The notes under the pieces were generated by a model that was not told the DNA's origin, searched no databases, and saw nothing but the letters and a program-made list of their open reading frames with translations. A DNA stretch of 64,000 nt, from contig NZ_JAPEPJ010000001.1 of NCBI RefSeq assembly GCF_026340255.1, forward strand, positions 3,279,001-3,343,000, in the 5' to 3' direction. Both the position numbers and the translations under genes were made by a program. This stretch comes from Streptomyces sp. NBC_01408. GTDB lineage: Bacteria > Actinomycetota > Actinomycetes > Streptomycetales > Streptomycetaceae. Positions 27,442-35,972 of this stretch are shown here, one piece after another; position 1 is the stretch's first letter, and each line of letters opens with the position of its first letter.

Positions 27442-27580
27442 CCGTCACCGACATATCCGAAGCGACCTCCGGCGCTCCGCGCCGCCGGTCCAAGGATTCG
27501 CTTGCTCCCCCAGCCGAAGCGAAGCAGGGGGTTTCCATGAAAGATCCGATGATTTCCACAGAGCCTCCCCTGCTCCGGCC

Positions 27581-27630
27581 GACCGCCACAGGGCCGGAGT
27601 CGAGGGAGGCCTGCGGGGGGAAAGGCCCGG
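27581..27630 (+). repeat. partial second copy of the omega-RNA 5' region
   Basis: Bases 27581-27630 (GACCGCCACAGGGCCGGAGT ... CCTGCGGGGGGAAAGGCCCG) align with 25750-25794 (GACCGCCGCAGGCCGAGGTC ... CCTGCAGGGGAAAGGCCCG), with few mismatches and small gaps. The similarity starts at the element's left end and stops just before the next gene. An imperfect hairpin (CTCCGGCC 27573-27580 with GGCCGGAG 27592-27599) overlaps it. GGGGGGAAAGG within it is the likely ribosome-binding site of the gene at 27637. Confidence 0.5.
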
Positions 27631-27636
27631 CCCGAA

Positions 27637-29667
27637 ATGGTCACCAAGAAGAACCGGATGAACAGGCTCGCCGCAGCATGCGCCGCGGCGGCCCTGGTGT
27701 CCGTCGCACTGCCCGCCGCGACCGCCCAGGCGGCCCCGGCACCACGCGTCGACCTGAAGGTGCTGGTCGTCGACGACGGCGGCAGCTCCGTCGAGGCGAT
27801 CACCGCCGAACTCCGTGACACCGGGGTCCCCTACACCCGCGTGCAGCTGGGCAGCGGCAGCCGCCCGGTCATCAACGCGGCGTACCTCAGCGACACGGTC
27901 GACGGCCGGCCGCGCGCGAAGTACCAGGGCGTCGTCCTGCCGAACGAGAACCCCTTCGGCGAGGGCTCGCCCGAGATGGCCGCCCTGGCCGCGTACGAGA
28001 CGACGTACGGGATCCGCCAGGTCGACGCCTACACCTGGGCCCACCCGGGCGTGGGCCTGGAGTACACCGACAACGGCGGGTACGGCGGCCAGCTCGACGG
28101 CACCCAGGCCGCGGTCACCCCGGCCGGCAAGGCGGGTCCCTTCGGCTACCTCGGCGGGCAGGTCGCCTTCGAGGACAACTCCGCGCTCGTCCCGGAGAGC
28201 TTCGGCTTCATGGGCAAGCCGCGGCCCGGCTACACCAGCTACCTCGACGCCCCCGTCGGCGCCGGACGGGCCTCGCTCGTCGGCGAGTACGCCCACGACG
28301 GGCGCAGCGAACTGGTCGTCACCTTCGGCTACAACCAGCACCAGCAGCAGTTCCGGCTGCTGGCCCGGGGCATCGTCGAGTGGCTCACCCAGGGCGTCCA
28401 CCTCGGCCAGAGCCGCAACTACTTCGCCGTCCACGTCGACGACGTCTTCGCCCCCGACGCCCGCTGGAACAAGGAGCTCAACTGCACGCCCGGCGACTAC
28501 GCCTGCGCCGGCGGGGAGGGCAAGGAGAGCACCATCCGGATGACCGCCGCCGACGCCCAGTACGCGGCGCAGTGGCAGACGTCCAAGAGCTTCAAGCTCG
28601 ACATGCTCTTCAACGGCGGTGCCGGAGAGGAGTGGAAGGCGGAGAACGGCGGCGTCGACGCCCTGACCGCCCAGCTGGTGGCGGACCGGGCCAAGTTCCG
28701 CTGGATGAACCACACCTACACGCACCCCTTCCTCGGCTGCGTCCAGGACACCACCACCGTGCCGTGGAGCTGCGTCAAGAACGCCCAGGGCGCGATCCAG
28801 TACATGAGCCGTGCGGAGATCTCCGCGCAGATCCGCGACAACAACAACTGGGCCGCCTCCAAGGGCATCGCCATCGACCGCACCGAGCTGGTCACCGGCG
28901 AGCACTCCGGCCTCAAGACCAACCCGCAGCAGGCCCAGGACAACCCCAACCTGGCCGGTGCGCTGGCCGACAACGGCGTCAAGTGGGCGGGCAGCGACAA
29001 CTCCCGCGAACCCTCCCAGCGCGCCGTCGGCGCCGCCCTGACCGTCCCGCGCCACCCGATGAACGTGTACTACAACACGGGCACCAACGCGGAGATGGCC
29101 GACGAGTACAACTGGATCTACACCAGCCGCGCGCACGGCGGCAGCGGTGTCTGCGAGGACAACCCGGCGACCTCGACCTGTCTGCCCGCCCCGGTGGACC
29201 CGGCCACCGGCTACCTCGACCACATCGTCCCGCAGGAGGCCCGTACGGCCCTGCGCCACGTGCTGGCCAACGACCCGCGGCCGCACTACGTGCACCAGTC
29301 CAACCTCGCCGAGGACCGCACGCTGTACCCGGTGCTCAACCAGGTCCTCGACACCTACCGCGGCCTCTACGCGCCCACCGCGCCGATCGTGAACCAGAGC
29401 ATGAAGGACACCGGCGTCGAACTCAGCCGCCGCGCCGCCTGGAACAAGGCGGTCGCCGACAACAAGGTCACCGCCTACCGCATCGGCACGACCGTCACCG
29501 TCAAGGCGCCCGCCGGCGTCGTGGCCCCGGTCACCGCGCCCACCGGCACCAAGAAGCAACTCCTCCTCGGCACCGCTGACTTCGGTACCGCCTACGCCGG
29601 CACCCGTTCCACCTGGACCGGGCCCGAGCTGCTCCAGAGCGCCGTCACGCTGCGCCTGCCCAGCTGA
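27637..29667 (+). CDS. secreted polysaccharide-deacetylase-like protein (PelA-type deacetylase region)
   Basis: A 676-residue exported protein: signal peptide (MNRLAAACAAAALVSVALPA, with cleavage after AQA), an N-terminal alpha/beta domain (DLKVLVVDDGGSSVEAITAE) and then a deacetylase-like core with a metal-type HVDD (residues 266-269) and H-x3-H (H359, H363 in HTYTHP), plus TGEHSG. This order resembles the deacetylase part of PelA, which de-N-acetylates the Pel polysaccharide. It heads an operon with a PelF-type glycosyltransferase and two putative polygalactosaminidase-type proteins. The ATG at 27637 is used; 27658 is an alternative. Enzyme activity is inferred. Confidence 0.72.
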   Translation: MVTKKNRMNRLAAACAAAALVSVALPAATAQAAPAPRVDLKVLVVDDGGSSVEAITAELRDTGVPYTRVQLGSGSRPVINAAYLSDTVDGRPRAKYQGVVLPNENPFGEGSPEMAALAAYETTYGIRQVDAYTWAHPGVGLEYTDNGGYGGQLDGTQAAVTPAGKAGPFGYLGGQVAFEDNSALVPESFGFMGKPRPGYTSYLDAPVGAGRASLVGEYAHDGRSELVVTFGYNQHQQQFRLLARGIVEWLTQGVHLGQSRNYFAVHVDDVFAPDARWNKELNCTPGDYACAGGEGKESTIRMTAADAQYAAQWQTSKSFKLDMLFNGGAGEEWKAENGGVDALTAQLVADRAKFRWMNHTYTHPFLGCVQDTTTVPWSCVKNAQGAIQYMSRAEISAQIRDNNNWAASKGIAIDRTELVTGEHSGLKTNPQQAQDNPNLAGALADNGVKWAGSDNSREPSQRAVGAALTVPRHPMNVYYNTGTNAEMADEYNWIYTSRAHGGSGVCEDNPATSTCLPAPVDPATGYLDHIVPQEARTALRHVLANDPRPHYVHQSNLAEDRTLYPVLNQVLDTYRGLYAPTAPIVNQSMKDTGVELSRRAAWNKAVADNKVTAYRIGTTVTVKAPAGVVAPVTAPTGTKKQLLLGTADFGTAYAGTRSTWTGPELLQSAVTLRLPS

Positions 29668-29824
29668 ACCGACCGGCCGGCCGCCTCACCATCGGCCGGC
29701 CCTCCGACCGGCCCTCCGACCGGCCGCGAGCGGCAGGCCGACGATCCGCCGCCAGTACCACCAGCGCCGGCGCTCCGCGAACCACGGGCGCCGGCCCCTT
29801 TTCCGTCCTGGGGGGACACACCGC

Positions 29825-31411
29825 ATGAGCCATGGGCGTCACGTCACCATGCTCACCGAAGGAACCTATCCGCACGTCCACGGGGGAGTCAGCACCTGGT
29901 GCGACCAGCTGGTCCGCGGGATGCCGGAGGTCGACTTCAACGTCATAGCCCTGACCGGCTCCGGACGCGAGCCGGTCACCTGGGAACTCCCGCGCAACGT
30001 CTACCGCCACACCGCCGTCCCGCTCTGGGGCCCGACCCCGGCCACCGCCGGACGGTTCCCGCTGGGACGCGGCCGCCGCACCGCCCTGCGGGGCAAGGCC
30101 CACCGCCGCTTCACCGAGGTCTACGAGGCCTTCCTGCTCGCCCTGCTCGACGCGCCGGCCGATCCCGCCGGCCCCGCCCGCCCCGGCTTCTCCGAGGCCC
30201 TGCGCGAACTGGCGCTCCTCGCCCGGGCCGGGAAACTCGCCCCCGCCCTGCGCTCCGAGTCCGTCCTGCGCCTGCTGATGACGCTCTGGACCCGCCCCGG
30301 CCTCGCCACCGCCGCCGCGGCGCCCACCATCCACGACGCGCTCACCGCCACCGACCTGCTGGAACACGCGCTGCGGCCGCTCTCCGTGCGCATCCCGCCC
30401 GACAGCGTCGCGCACGCCGTCAGCAGCGGCCTCGCCACCCTCCCGGCCCTCGCCGCCAAGTACCTCGACGGAGTCCCCTTCCTCCTCACCGAGCACGGCA
30501 TCTACCTGCGCGAGCGCTACCTCGGCTACCGCACCGCCGCCCAGCGCTGGCCCGTCAAGGCCCTCATGCTCGGCTTCTACCGCGAGCTCAACACCGAGGG
30601 CTACCGGAAGGCCGACCTGATCACCCCCTGCAACCAGTACAACCGCCGCTGGGAGGAGCGCGGCGGCGCCGACTCCGAGCGCATCCGCACCGTCTACAAC
30701 GGCGTCGACCCGCACGCCTTCCCCGATGCCGGACCCGAACCCGAGGTGCCCACCCTCAGCTGGTGCGGCCGCATCGACCCGATCAAGGACCTCGAAACCC
30801 TCATCCGCGCCTACGCGTTCATGCGCGAGGAGCTCCCCGCCCTGCGGCTGCGCCTCTTCGGCCCCGTCCCGGCCGGCTGCGAGGAGTACAAGCTCCGCCT
30901 GGAGAAGCTCGCCGCCGAACTCGGGGTGGCCGACGGGATCACCTTCGAGGGCCGCATCGAGCAGGTCGCCCGGGCCTACGGGGCCGGCACCGTCGTGATG
31001 CTCTCCAGCATCAGCGAGGGCTTCCCCTTCAGCATCATCGAGGCCATGTCCTGCGGCCGCACCACCGTCTCCACCGACGTCGGCGGGGTGCGCGAGGCCG
31101 TCGGCGACACCGGCCTCGTCGTCCCGCCCCGCGAACCCGAGACCATGGCCCGCGCCACCCTCGCCCTGCTCCGCGACGGCGAACGCCGCGCCGAACTCGG
31201 CCGGATGTCCCGCAAGCGGGTGGTGGAGAAGTTCACCCTCCACCAGTCCGTGGACGGCTTCCGGCACATCTACCGGGAACTCGCCGGCCAGCCCGTCCTG
31301 CCCGTCCACGAGGGCGACGCCTGGACCCAGCGGCTCGCCGACCCCTGGTACCGCGAACTCGCCGCCCTGGGCCGCCCCCAGGCGGACGCCGCCGAAGGAG
31401 GCACGTGGTGA
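29825..31411 (+). CDS. pelF: PelF-type family 4 glycosyltransferase
   Basis: The N-terminus TEGTYPHVHGGVSTWCDQLV (residues 11-30) is the hallmark of PelF, the cytosolic glycosyltransferase that builds the N-acetylgalactosamine-rich Pel polymer. The middle has FLLTEHGIYLRERYLGY and the GT-B C-terminal half has CGRIDPIKDLETLI and the donor-site EGFPFSIIEAMSCG (E-x7-E pattern). It is 528 residues, about the family length. The deacetylase-like gene ends 157 bases upstream and the membrane gene overlaps its stop by 4 bases (GTGA), so it is translationally coupled. The nucleotide-sugar donor is inferred from PelF, not shown. Confidence 0.88.
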   Translation: MSHGRHVTMLTEGTYPHVHGGVSTWCDQLVRGMPEVDFNVIALTGSGREPVTWELPRNVYRHTAVPLWGPTPATAGRFPLGRGRRTALRGKAHRRFTEVYEAFLLALLDAPADPAGPARPGFSEALRELALLARAGKLAPALRSESVLRLLMTLWTRPGLATAAAAPTIHDALTATDLLEHALRPLSVRIPPDSVAHAVSSGLATLPALAAKYLDGVPFLLTEHGIYLRERYLGYRTAAQRWPVKALMLGFYRELNTEGYRKADLITPCNQYNRRWEERGGADSERIRTVYNGVDPHAFPDAGPEPEVPTLSWCGRIDPIKDLETLIRAYAFMREELPALRLRLFGPVPAGCEEYKLRLEKLAAELGVADGITFEGRIEQVARAYGAGTVVMLSSISEGFPFSIIEAMSCGRTTVSTDVGGVREAVGDTGLVVPPREPETMARATLALLRDGERRAELGRMSRKRVVEKFTLHQSVDGFRHIYRELAGQPVLPVHEGDAWTQRLADPWYRELAALGRPQADAAEGGTW

Positions 31412-33003
31412 GCGGATCGCTCTGGCTCAAGCCGCCCGGCCCGGACGGCGTCCGGGTCCCGGCGGGCCGTGCCGCGGCGGCCCGCCGCGGCACGGCCCCC
31501 GGGCCGGGTACCACCGACACCCTTCCCGGCATCCCCCGGCCGCGCGGCGACGGACCGGCCGCCGACCCGATGGACGAACTCGCCGAACGCCTCGACGTGT
31601 TCGTGGCCGCCGCCGTCCACCCCGACGAGATCGCGGCCGTCCTGGAGTCCGACGGCATGACCGACGAGTACATCCGGCTCACCTACGGACGCCACGACTC
31701 CTTCGCGCTCGCCGAGGAGCTCTACGCCCGGGTGCCCCGCGCCTTCCCGGAACCCGTCGACGTCCCCGACCCCTGGAAGGTCTCCCTCACGGCCTGCCTG
31801 CTGCGCGGAGTGATCTTCGCGCTGCCCGGCCTGGCCTACGTACTCGGCGCGCCCCTGCTCGAAGGCCCCCCGGACCGGCTCGGCCTGCCCGCCGGGACGC
31901 TGACCCTGCTCGCCGGGGCCCTCATCGGCTGGGTGTGGGACCAGACCCTGTCCCACCGGGCCTACTCCTGGCTCGGCCTCGGCGACCGGGCCGCCGCGGG
32001 GCGGACCCTGCTCCTCGGCGCCCCCGCCGGATCCCTGCTGGGCACCGCCGCCGCGCTGGCGGTGCCCGGCGGGCCGCCGTTCTCGTACGCCTTCGCCGCC
32101 GGACAGGCCCTCTACGTCGGGGCCGCCACCGTCCTGCTCGTCCTCGGCCGCGAACGCGTCCTGCTGCGCGCGCTCGCGCCGATGGCCGCCGGAGCCCTGC
32201 TCGCGCTCTTCGTGGACCTGCCCGTGCCGGTACGGGTCACCCTCCTCGTGGTGTCCCTGCTCGCCGCCTGCACCCTGGCCGTACGGGAGCTGCCGCTGGC
32301 CGACGGCGTCCGGGCGGCCGTCCGCCGGATCCGGGGCTGGGCCGAGCGCCGGCCGGGGGAGGGCCCGGTCCGCTGGCAGATGCTGCGGGGTGCCGAGGAG
32401 GAGTTCCGGCCGCGCGGGCCCCGGCTCGGGGACTCCGTGCCCTACGGGGTCTTCGGCCTCGGCACCGGCCTGCTCGTCCTGTACGCCGCCCTCGGGGAGG
32501 TGCTCGCCGGCGGCCCGGCCGAGGCCGTCGCCGCCCCCTCGGCGGTGGCCCTCACCCTCAGCATGGGCCCCGCCGAATGGCTCCTCCACCGGTTCCGCAG
32601 CGGCAGCCTCGCCGGGCTGCGGGCGGCCCGTTCGCCCCGGGCGTTCTGGCGCCGGATGCTCGCCACCCTGACCCGCTGCCTCGCCCTGTACCTGGTGGTG
32701 GTGCTGGCCCTGGGCCTGACCGGAACCCTGCTCTGGCCGGGCGCCCCGGGCCTCACCGCGGTCCGCGTCGCCACGCTGCTGCTGCTCGGCACCGTGATGT
32801 GGACGGGGCTGCTCCTGCAGTCCTTCGGCGCGGTCCGGCCGGCGGCCGCGGTCTGCGCCTCCGCCGCGATCGCCCAGAGCCTGGCCCTGCTGACCGGGCT
32901 GGGACAGCCCCGGCTGGTACAGCTCGTGGTGGCGGGCACGGCCGCCGCCGCACTGGCCGCACTGGTCTGCCTGCTCCTCGGCCGCGCGACCGCGCACCGC
33001 TGA
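31408..33003 (+). CDS. multi-spanning membrane protein of the Pel-like operon
   Basis: A 531-residue protein. After a proline-rich N-terminus comes a cytosolic helical domain (DELAERLDVFVAAAVHPDEI ... DSFALAEELYARVPR, about residues 50-115), then about ten to twelve hydrophobic segments to the C-terminus. In Pel systems a 12-helix protein, PelG, exports the polymer with PelF; this could be its functional counterpart, although I see no direct PelG motif. GTG at 31408 overlaps the glycosyltransferase stop (GTGA), and AAGGAGG precedes it. The next gene starts at its stop codon. Confidence 0.75.
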   Translation: MSGSLWLKPPGPDGVRVPAGRAAAARRGTAPGPGTTDTLPGIPRPRGDGPAADPMDELAERLDVFVAAAVHPDEIAAVLESDGMTDEYIRLTYGRHDSFALAEELYARVPRAFPEPVDVPDPWKVSLTACLLRGVIFALPGLAYVLGAPLLEGPPDRLGLPAGTLTLLAGALIGWVWDQTLSHRAYSWLGLGDRAAAGRTLLLGAPAGSLLGTAAALAVPGGPPFSYAFAAGQALYVGAATVLLVLGRERVLLRALAPMAAGALLALFVDLPVPVRVTLLVVSLLAACTLAVRELPLADGVRAAVRRIRGWAERRPGEGPVRWQMLRGAEEEFRPRGPRLGDSVPYGVFGLGTGLLVLYAALGEVLAGGPAEAVAAPSAVALTLSMGPAEWLLHRFRSGSLAGLRAARSPRAFWRRMLATLTRCLALYLVVVLALGLTGTLLWPGAPGLTAVRVATLLLLGTVMWTGLLLQSFGAVRPAAAVCASAAIAQSLALLTGLGQPRLVQLVVAGTAAAALAALVCLLLGRATAHR

Positions 33004-33695
33004 TGCCACTCCCGATACCCGTGACCCCGTACGAGAAGGACCCCATGCTGCTGGTGCCGCTCTACGAGCACCCCGCCGACCGGCCCCAGGAGTGGGAGCT
33101 GCTGATCCGCTCCGCCGGGCGGCTGCACTCCGTGGTGCTCAACCCCGACAGCGGGCCGGGCCGGGCCCCCGACGAACGGTTCGCCGCCGTGGCCGGACGG
33201 CTGCGGGACGCCGGGGTGCCCGTCCTCGGCTACGCCGACACCGACTACGGGCGGCGCCCGCACGCGGACGTCGTCCAGGACCTGCTGCGCCACCGCGACT
33301 GGTACGCCACCGACGGTGCCTTCCTCGACCAGGCCTCCGCCGATCCGGAACTGCTGCCCCACTACGGGCGGCTCGCCATCGCCGCCCGGGCGGCGGGCGC
33401 CCGTACGCTCGTCCTGAACCACGGCGTCCACCCGCACCCCGGGTACGCCGGGCTCGCCGACCTGCTCGTCACCTTCGAGGGGCCCTGGGACGCCTACCGG
33501 GACGCGGACGCCGCGCCGCCCTGGACCGCCGACCACCCTGCCCAGCGGTTCTGCCACCTCGTGTACGCGGTCCCGCCGGACGCGCCCGCCGCCCAACTCG
33601 CCCACGAGAGGCGGGCGGGGGTGCACTGCGCGGTCCCCGGGACCGGCGCACACCCGTGGGGGACCTTGCCGTACGCCCTGGAGGCAACCGGATGA
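33003..33695 (+). CDS. spherulin-4-like (spherulation-specific family 4) protein
   Basis: A 230-residue protein with no signal peptide. It has a TIM-barrel-like run of strands: MLLVPLYEHP, SVVLNPDSGPG, VPVLGYADTDYGRR, WYATDGAFLDQASAD, TLVLNHGVHPHPGY and LLVTFEGPWDAY. That order and the N-P-x-S-G-P-G segment are typical of spherulin-4 proteins, relatives of the fungal GH135 galactosaminogalactan hydrolase Sph3. Activity on a galactosamine-containing polymer is inferred from family and context. The ATG at 33003 overlaps the preceding stop (TGATG), and the next gene overlaps its own stop by four bases. Confidence 0.82.
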   Translation: MPLPIPVTPYEKDPMLLVPLYEHPADRPQEWELLIRSAGRLHSVVLNPDSGPGRAPDERFAAVAGRLRDAGVPVLGYADTDYGRRPHADVVQDLLRHRDWYATDGAFLDQASADPELLPHYGRLAIAARAAGARTLVLNHGVHPHPGYAGLADLLVTFEGPWDAYRDADAAPPWTADHPAQRFCHLVYAVPPDAPAAQLAHERRAGVHCAVPGTGAHPWGTLPYALEATG

Positions 33696-34507
33696 AGCGT
33701 TTCGCCACCGTGCTGGTCGCGGCGCTGCTGCTCACCGCCGCCTGCACCGCGGAGCCGCCGGACGACGGCGAGGACGAGCCGTACCCGTGGCCCGAGCAGG
33801 CGCCGGGGGAGTACTGGCGGCCCCCGCCGGGCGTCGGCTGGCAGTGGCAGCTCACCGGGAAGCTCGACACGTCGGTGAAGGCGCCCGTGTACGACGTGGA
33901 CGGGTTCACCACCACCAAGGAGCAGGTCGCCGCCCTGAAGAGGGCCGGCCGCAAGACCATCTGCTACCTGTCCACCGGCGCCTGGGAGGACTTCCGCCCT
34001 GACGCGGACCAGTTCCCGAAGGAGATGCTCGGCAAGGGCAACGGCTGGGAGGGCGAGCGCTGGCTGGACATCCGGCGGCTGACCGAGCTGGAACCGCTGA
34101 TAGCCAAACGGTTCGACATGTGCCGCGACAAGGGCTTCGACGCGGTGGAACCCGACAACATGGACGCCTACCGCAACCCCTCGGGCTTCCCGCTCACCGC
34201 CGAGGACCAGCTCGCGTACAACCGGCTGATCGCGAAGCTCGCCCACGACCGGGGCCTGGCCGTCGGCCTGAAGAACGACCTGGACCAGATCCCGCAGCTG
34301 GTCGGCGAGTTCGACTTCGCGGTCAACGAGCAGTGCGCGCAGTACCGCGAGTGCGAGAAGCTGACCCCCTTCATCGAAGCGGGCAAGGCCGTCTTCCACG
34401 TGGAGTACGAGCTGCCGGCGGCCCGCTTCTGCGACCGCTCGCGCGAGCTGAAGCTCAGCTCCCTGCAGAAGCGGAACGACCTGGACGCGTGGCGCCGCGC
34501 CTGTTGA
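33692..34507 (+). CDS. GH114-type (endo-alpha-1,4-polygalactosaminidase-like) lipoprotein
   Basis: A 271-residue lipoprotein: signal peptide with lipobox LTAAC, so C18 is lipidated and the enzyme sits outside the membrane. The mature part is a GH114-type barrel with WQWQLTG, APVYDVDGF, TICYLSTGAWEDF, FDAVEPDNMDAY and VGLKNDLDQI; the acidic residues in DVDGF and EPDNMD are the likely catalytic ones. GH114 includes the hydrolase domain of PelA. ATG at 33692 overlaps the spherulin-4 stop by four bases (ATGA) with GGAGG upstream. It closes the operon and may trim or release the polymer. Confidence 0.9.
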   Translation: MKRFATVLVAALLLTAACTAEPPDDGEDEPYPWPEQAPGEYWRPPPGVGWQWQLTGKLDTSVKAPVYDVDGFTTTKEQVAALKRAGRKTICYLSTGAWEDFRPDADQFPKEMLGKGNGWEGERWLDIRRLTELEPLIAKRFDMCRDKGFDAVEPDNMDAYRNPSGFPLTAEDQLAYNRLIAKLAHDRGLAVGLKNDLDQIPQLVGEFDFAVNEQCAQYRECEKLTPFIEAGKAVFHVEYELPAARFCDRSRELKLSSLQKRNDLDAWRRAC

Positions 34508-34519
34508 ACTTTTCAGCCC

Positions 34520-34625
34520 CTCCGGCGTTTGAGGAGCGGGTCCGGGCAGAGCCCGGTGCCCGGCGGAGCCGGGTTTCCTGGGGCGCCGCCCCAGACCCCG
34601 CGCCTCAAACGCCGGCGAGGCTGGA
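34520..34625. repeat. palindromic intergenic repeat between convergent genes
   Basis: CCGGCGTTTGAGG at the left and CCTCAAACGCCGG at the right form the outer arms of a large imperfect palindrome with inner GC-rich hairpins. It belongs to the family described at 3506-3830 and probably terminates both the GH114 and the kinase transcripts. Confidence 0.75.
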
Positions 34626-34693
34626 GTGCCCCGGCCAAGGCTGGGAGGGCGCGCCTGCGGAAGCTCCGTGCAGCGGGACCCGGTCGGGCTTGG

Positions 34694-35911
34694 TCAAAGC
34701 GGCAGGATCGCGTGGACCCGGTAGCCGCCGCCGTAGCGCGGCCCGGCGAAGCAGGACCCGCCCAGGGCGGTGGCGCGCTCGCGCATGCCGAGCAGGCCGT
34801 GGCCCCCGCCGGACTCGGCCGGCTCCGGCGACCCGTCCGCCGAGGAGCCCCCGTCGTCCAGTACGGTCACCTCCACCGAGGACCCCACCTGGACCACGCT
34901 GACCTCGGCGCTGGCCCCCGGACCGGCGTGCTTGCGCACATTGGTCAGCGCCTCCTGGATCACCCGGTACGCCGCCAGGTCCACGGCCGCCGGCAACGGG
35001 CCCTTCCCGCCGCCCAGCTGGACCATCACCCGCACCGGCAGCCCGGCGTGCAGGAAGGTGTCCACCAGCTCGTCCAGTACGGCCAGCCCGGGCGCCGGCT
35101 CGGTCGGCGCCTCCGGGTCACCGGACTGCCGCAGCAGCCCGACCGTGGCCCGCAGCTCGTTCAGCGCGGACCGGCTGGCGTCCCGTACGTGGGCGAGGGC
35201 CTCCTTGGCCTGGTCCGGCCGCTTGTCCATGACGTGCGCGGCCACCCCCGCCTGCACGTTGACCAGGGCGATGTGATGGGCCACCACGTCGTGCAGGTCC
35301 CGTGCGATCCGCAGCCGTTCCTCGGCGACCCGCCGCCGGGCCTCCTCCTCCCGGGTCCGCTCGGCCCGCTCGGCGCGCTCCCGGATGGCGTCGACGAAGG
35401 CCCGCCGGCTGCGCACCGCGTCACCGGCGGCGGCGGCCATCCCGGTCCAGGCGAAGATCCCGATGTTCTCCTGCGCGTACCAGGGCAGCGGTCCGGCCAG
35501 CATGGCCACGCCCGTCAGGCCCGCCATGGTGAGCAGCCCGATCCGCCAGGTCGTGGGCCGGTCGGTGCGGGCGGCCACCGTGTACAGGGCGATCACCGTG
35601 CACATGGCGACGGGCGCCCGGGGCTCGCCGGTGGTCAGCTCCAGCAGGGAGAGCCCGCAGGTCACCGCGAGCACGGTGCGCGGCCGACGGCGCCGGAACA
35701 CCAGGGCCGCCGCGCCGAGCAGCATCAGCAGCAGCGAGAGCGGATCGGGGTTCCGGGTCCCGAACGTCGGCCCGTGCGGCCCGTGCGGATCGGCGAAGGA
35801 GCCGACGACCATGGAGACGAACGCCCCGGCCGCGAGCACGGCATCGGTGGCCAGCGGATGGGCCCGCATCCACTGCCGGGTGGACGCGAACGGCCCGAGG
35901 TCTGTCGTCAC
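34694..35911 (-). CDS. sensor histidine kinase, NarL/DesK-type (HisKA_3)
   Basis: A 405-residue kinase: five or so membrane segments in the first 165 residues, a coiled linker (RERAERAERTREEEARRRVA), the phosphoacceptor H207 in RIARDLHDVVAHHI, and a C-terminal ATPase with DLAAYRVIQEALTNVRKHAG, VLDDG and GHGLLGMRERA. Such kinases phosphorylate LuxR-type response regulators. No regulator gene is adjacent; the nearest is at 46319. The GTG at 35911 has TACCGT 7 bases upstream and is probably leaderless. Confidence 0.9.
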   Translation of the reverse strand: MTTDLGPFASTRQWMRAHPLATDAVLAAGAFVSMVVGSFADPHGPHGPTFGTRNPDPLSLLLMLLGAAALVFRRRRPRTVLAVTCGLSLLELTTGEPRAPVAMCTVIALYTVAARTDRPTTWRIGLLTMAGLTGVAMLAGPLPWYAQENIGIFAWTGMAAAAGDAVRSRRAFVDAIRERAERAERTREEEARRRVAEERLRIARDLHDVVAHHIALVNVQAGVAAHVMDKRPDQAKEALAHVRDASRSALNELRATVGLLRQSGDPEAPTEPAPGLAVLDELVDTFLHAGLPVRVMVQLGGGKGPLPAAVDLAAYRVIQEALTNVRKHAGPGASAEVSVVQVGSSVEVTVLDDGGSSADGSPEPAESGGGHGLLGMRERATALGGSCFAGPRYGGGYRVHAILPL

Positions 35912-35972
35912 CCCGGATACGGTACGGCCTGGCCGGCGGACACCCCCTGGACGGTGTCCACCCGCGGCCTGG

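Larger units (their letters stand above)
25752..27540 (+). mobile_element. IscB (IS200/IS605-type, TnpA-less) element
   Basis: The element is bounded on the left by ATGA (25748-25751), directly before the start of the structured RNA region. On the right the likely end is a second ATGA (27537-27540), preceded by a hairpin (TTCGCTT 27497-27503 with AAGCGAA 27517-27523). It contains the omega RNA and iscB only; no Y1 transposase gene is present, so it is non-autonomous. The left end is supported by a second, partial copy that begins at the same base of the unit (27581). The right end is inferred. Confidence 0.55.

Noticed and set aside
25736..27560. A CRISPR-Cas locus, because of the HNH/RuvC nuclease
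   Set aside because: No direct-repeat/spacer array and no cas genes are present; the protein has IscB length and order, including the N-terminal PLMP-like segment.
27442..27636. A target-site duplication proving the right end of the IscB element
   Set aside because: Only the tetranucleotide ATGA is shared by both proposed ends and it occurs often by chance; the boundary stays inferred.
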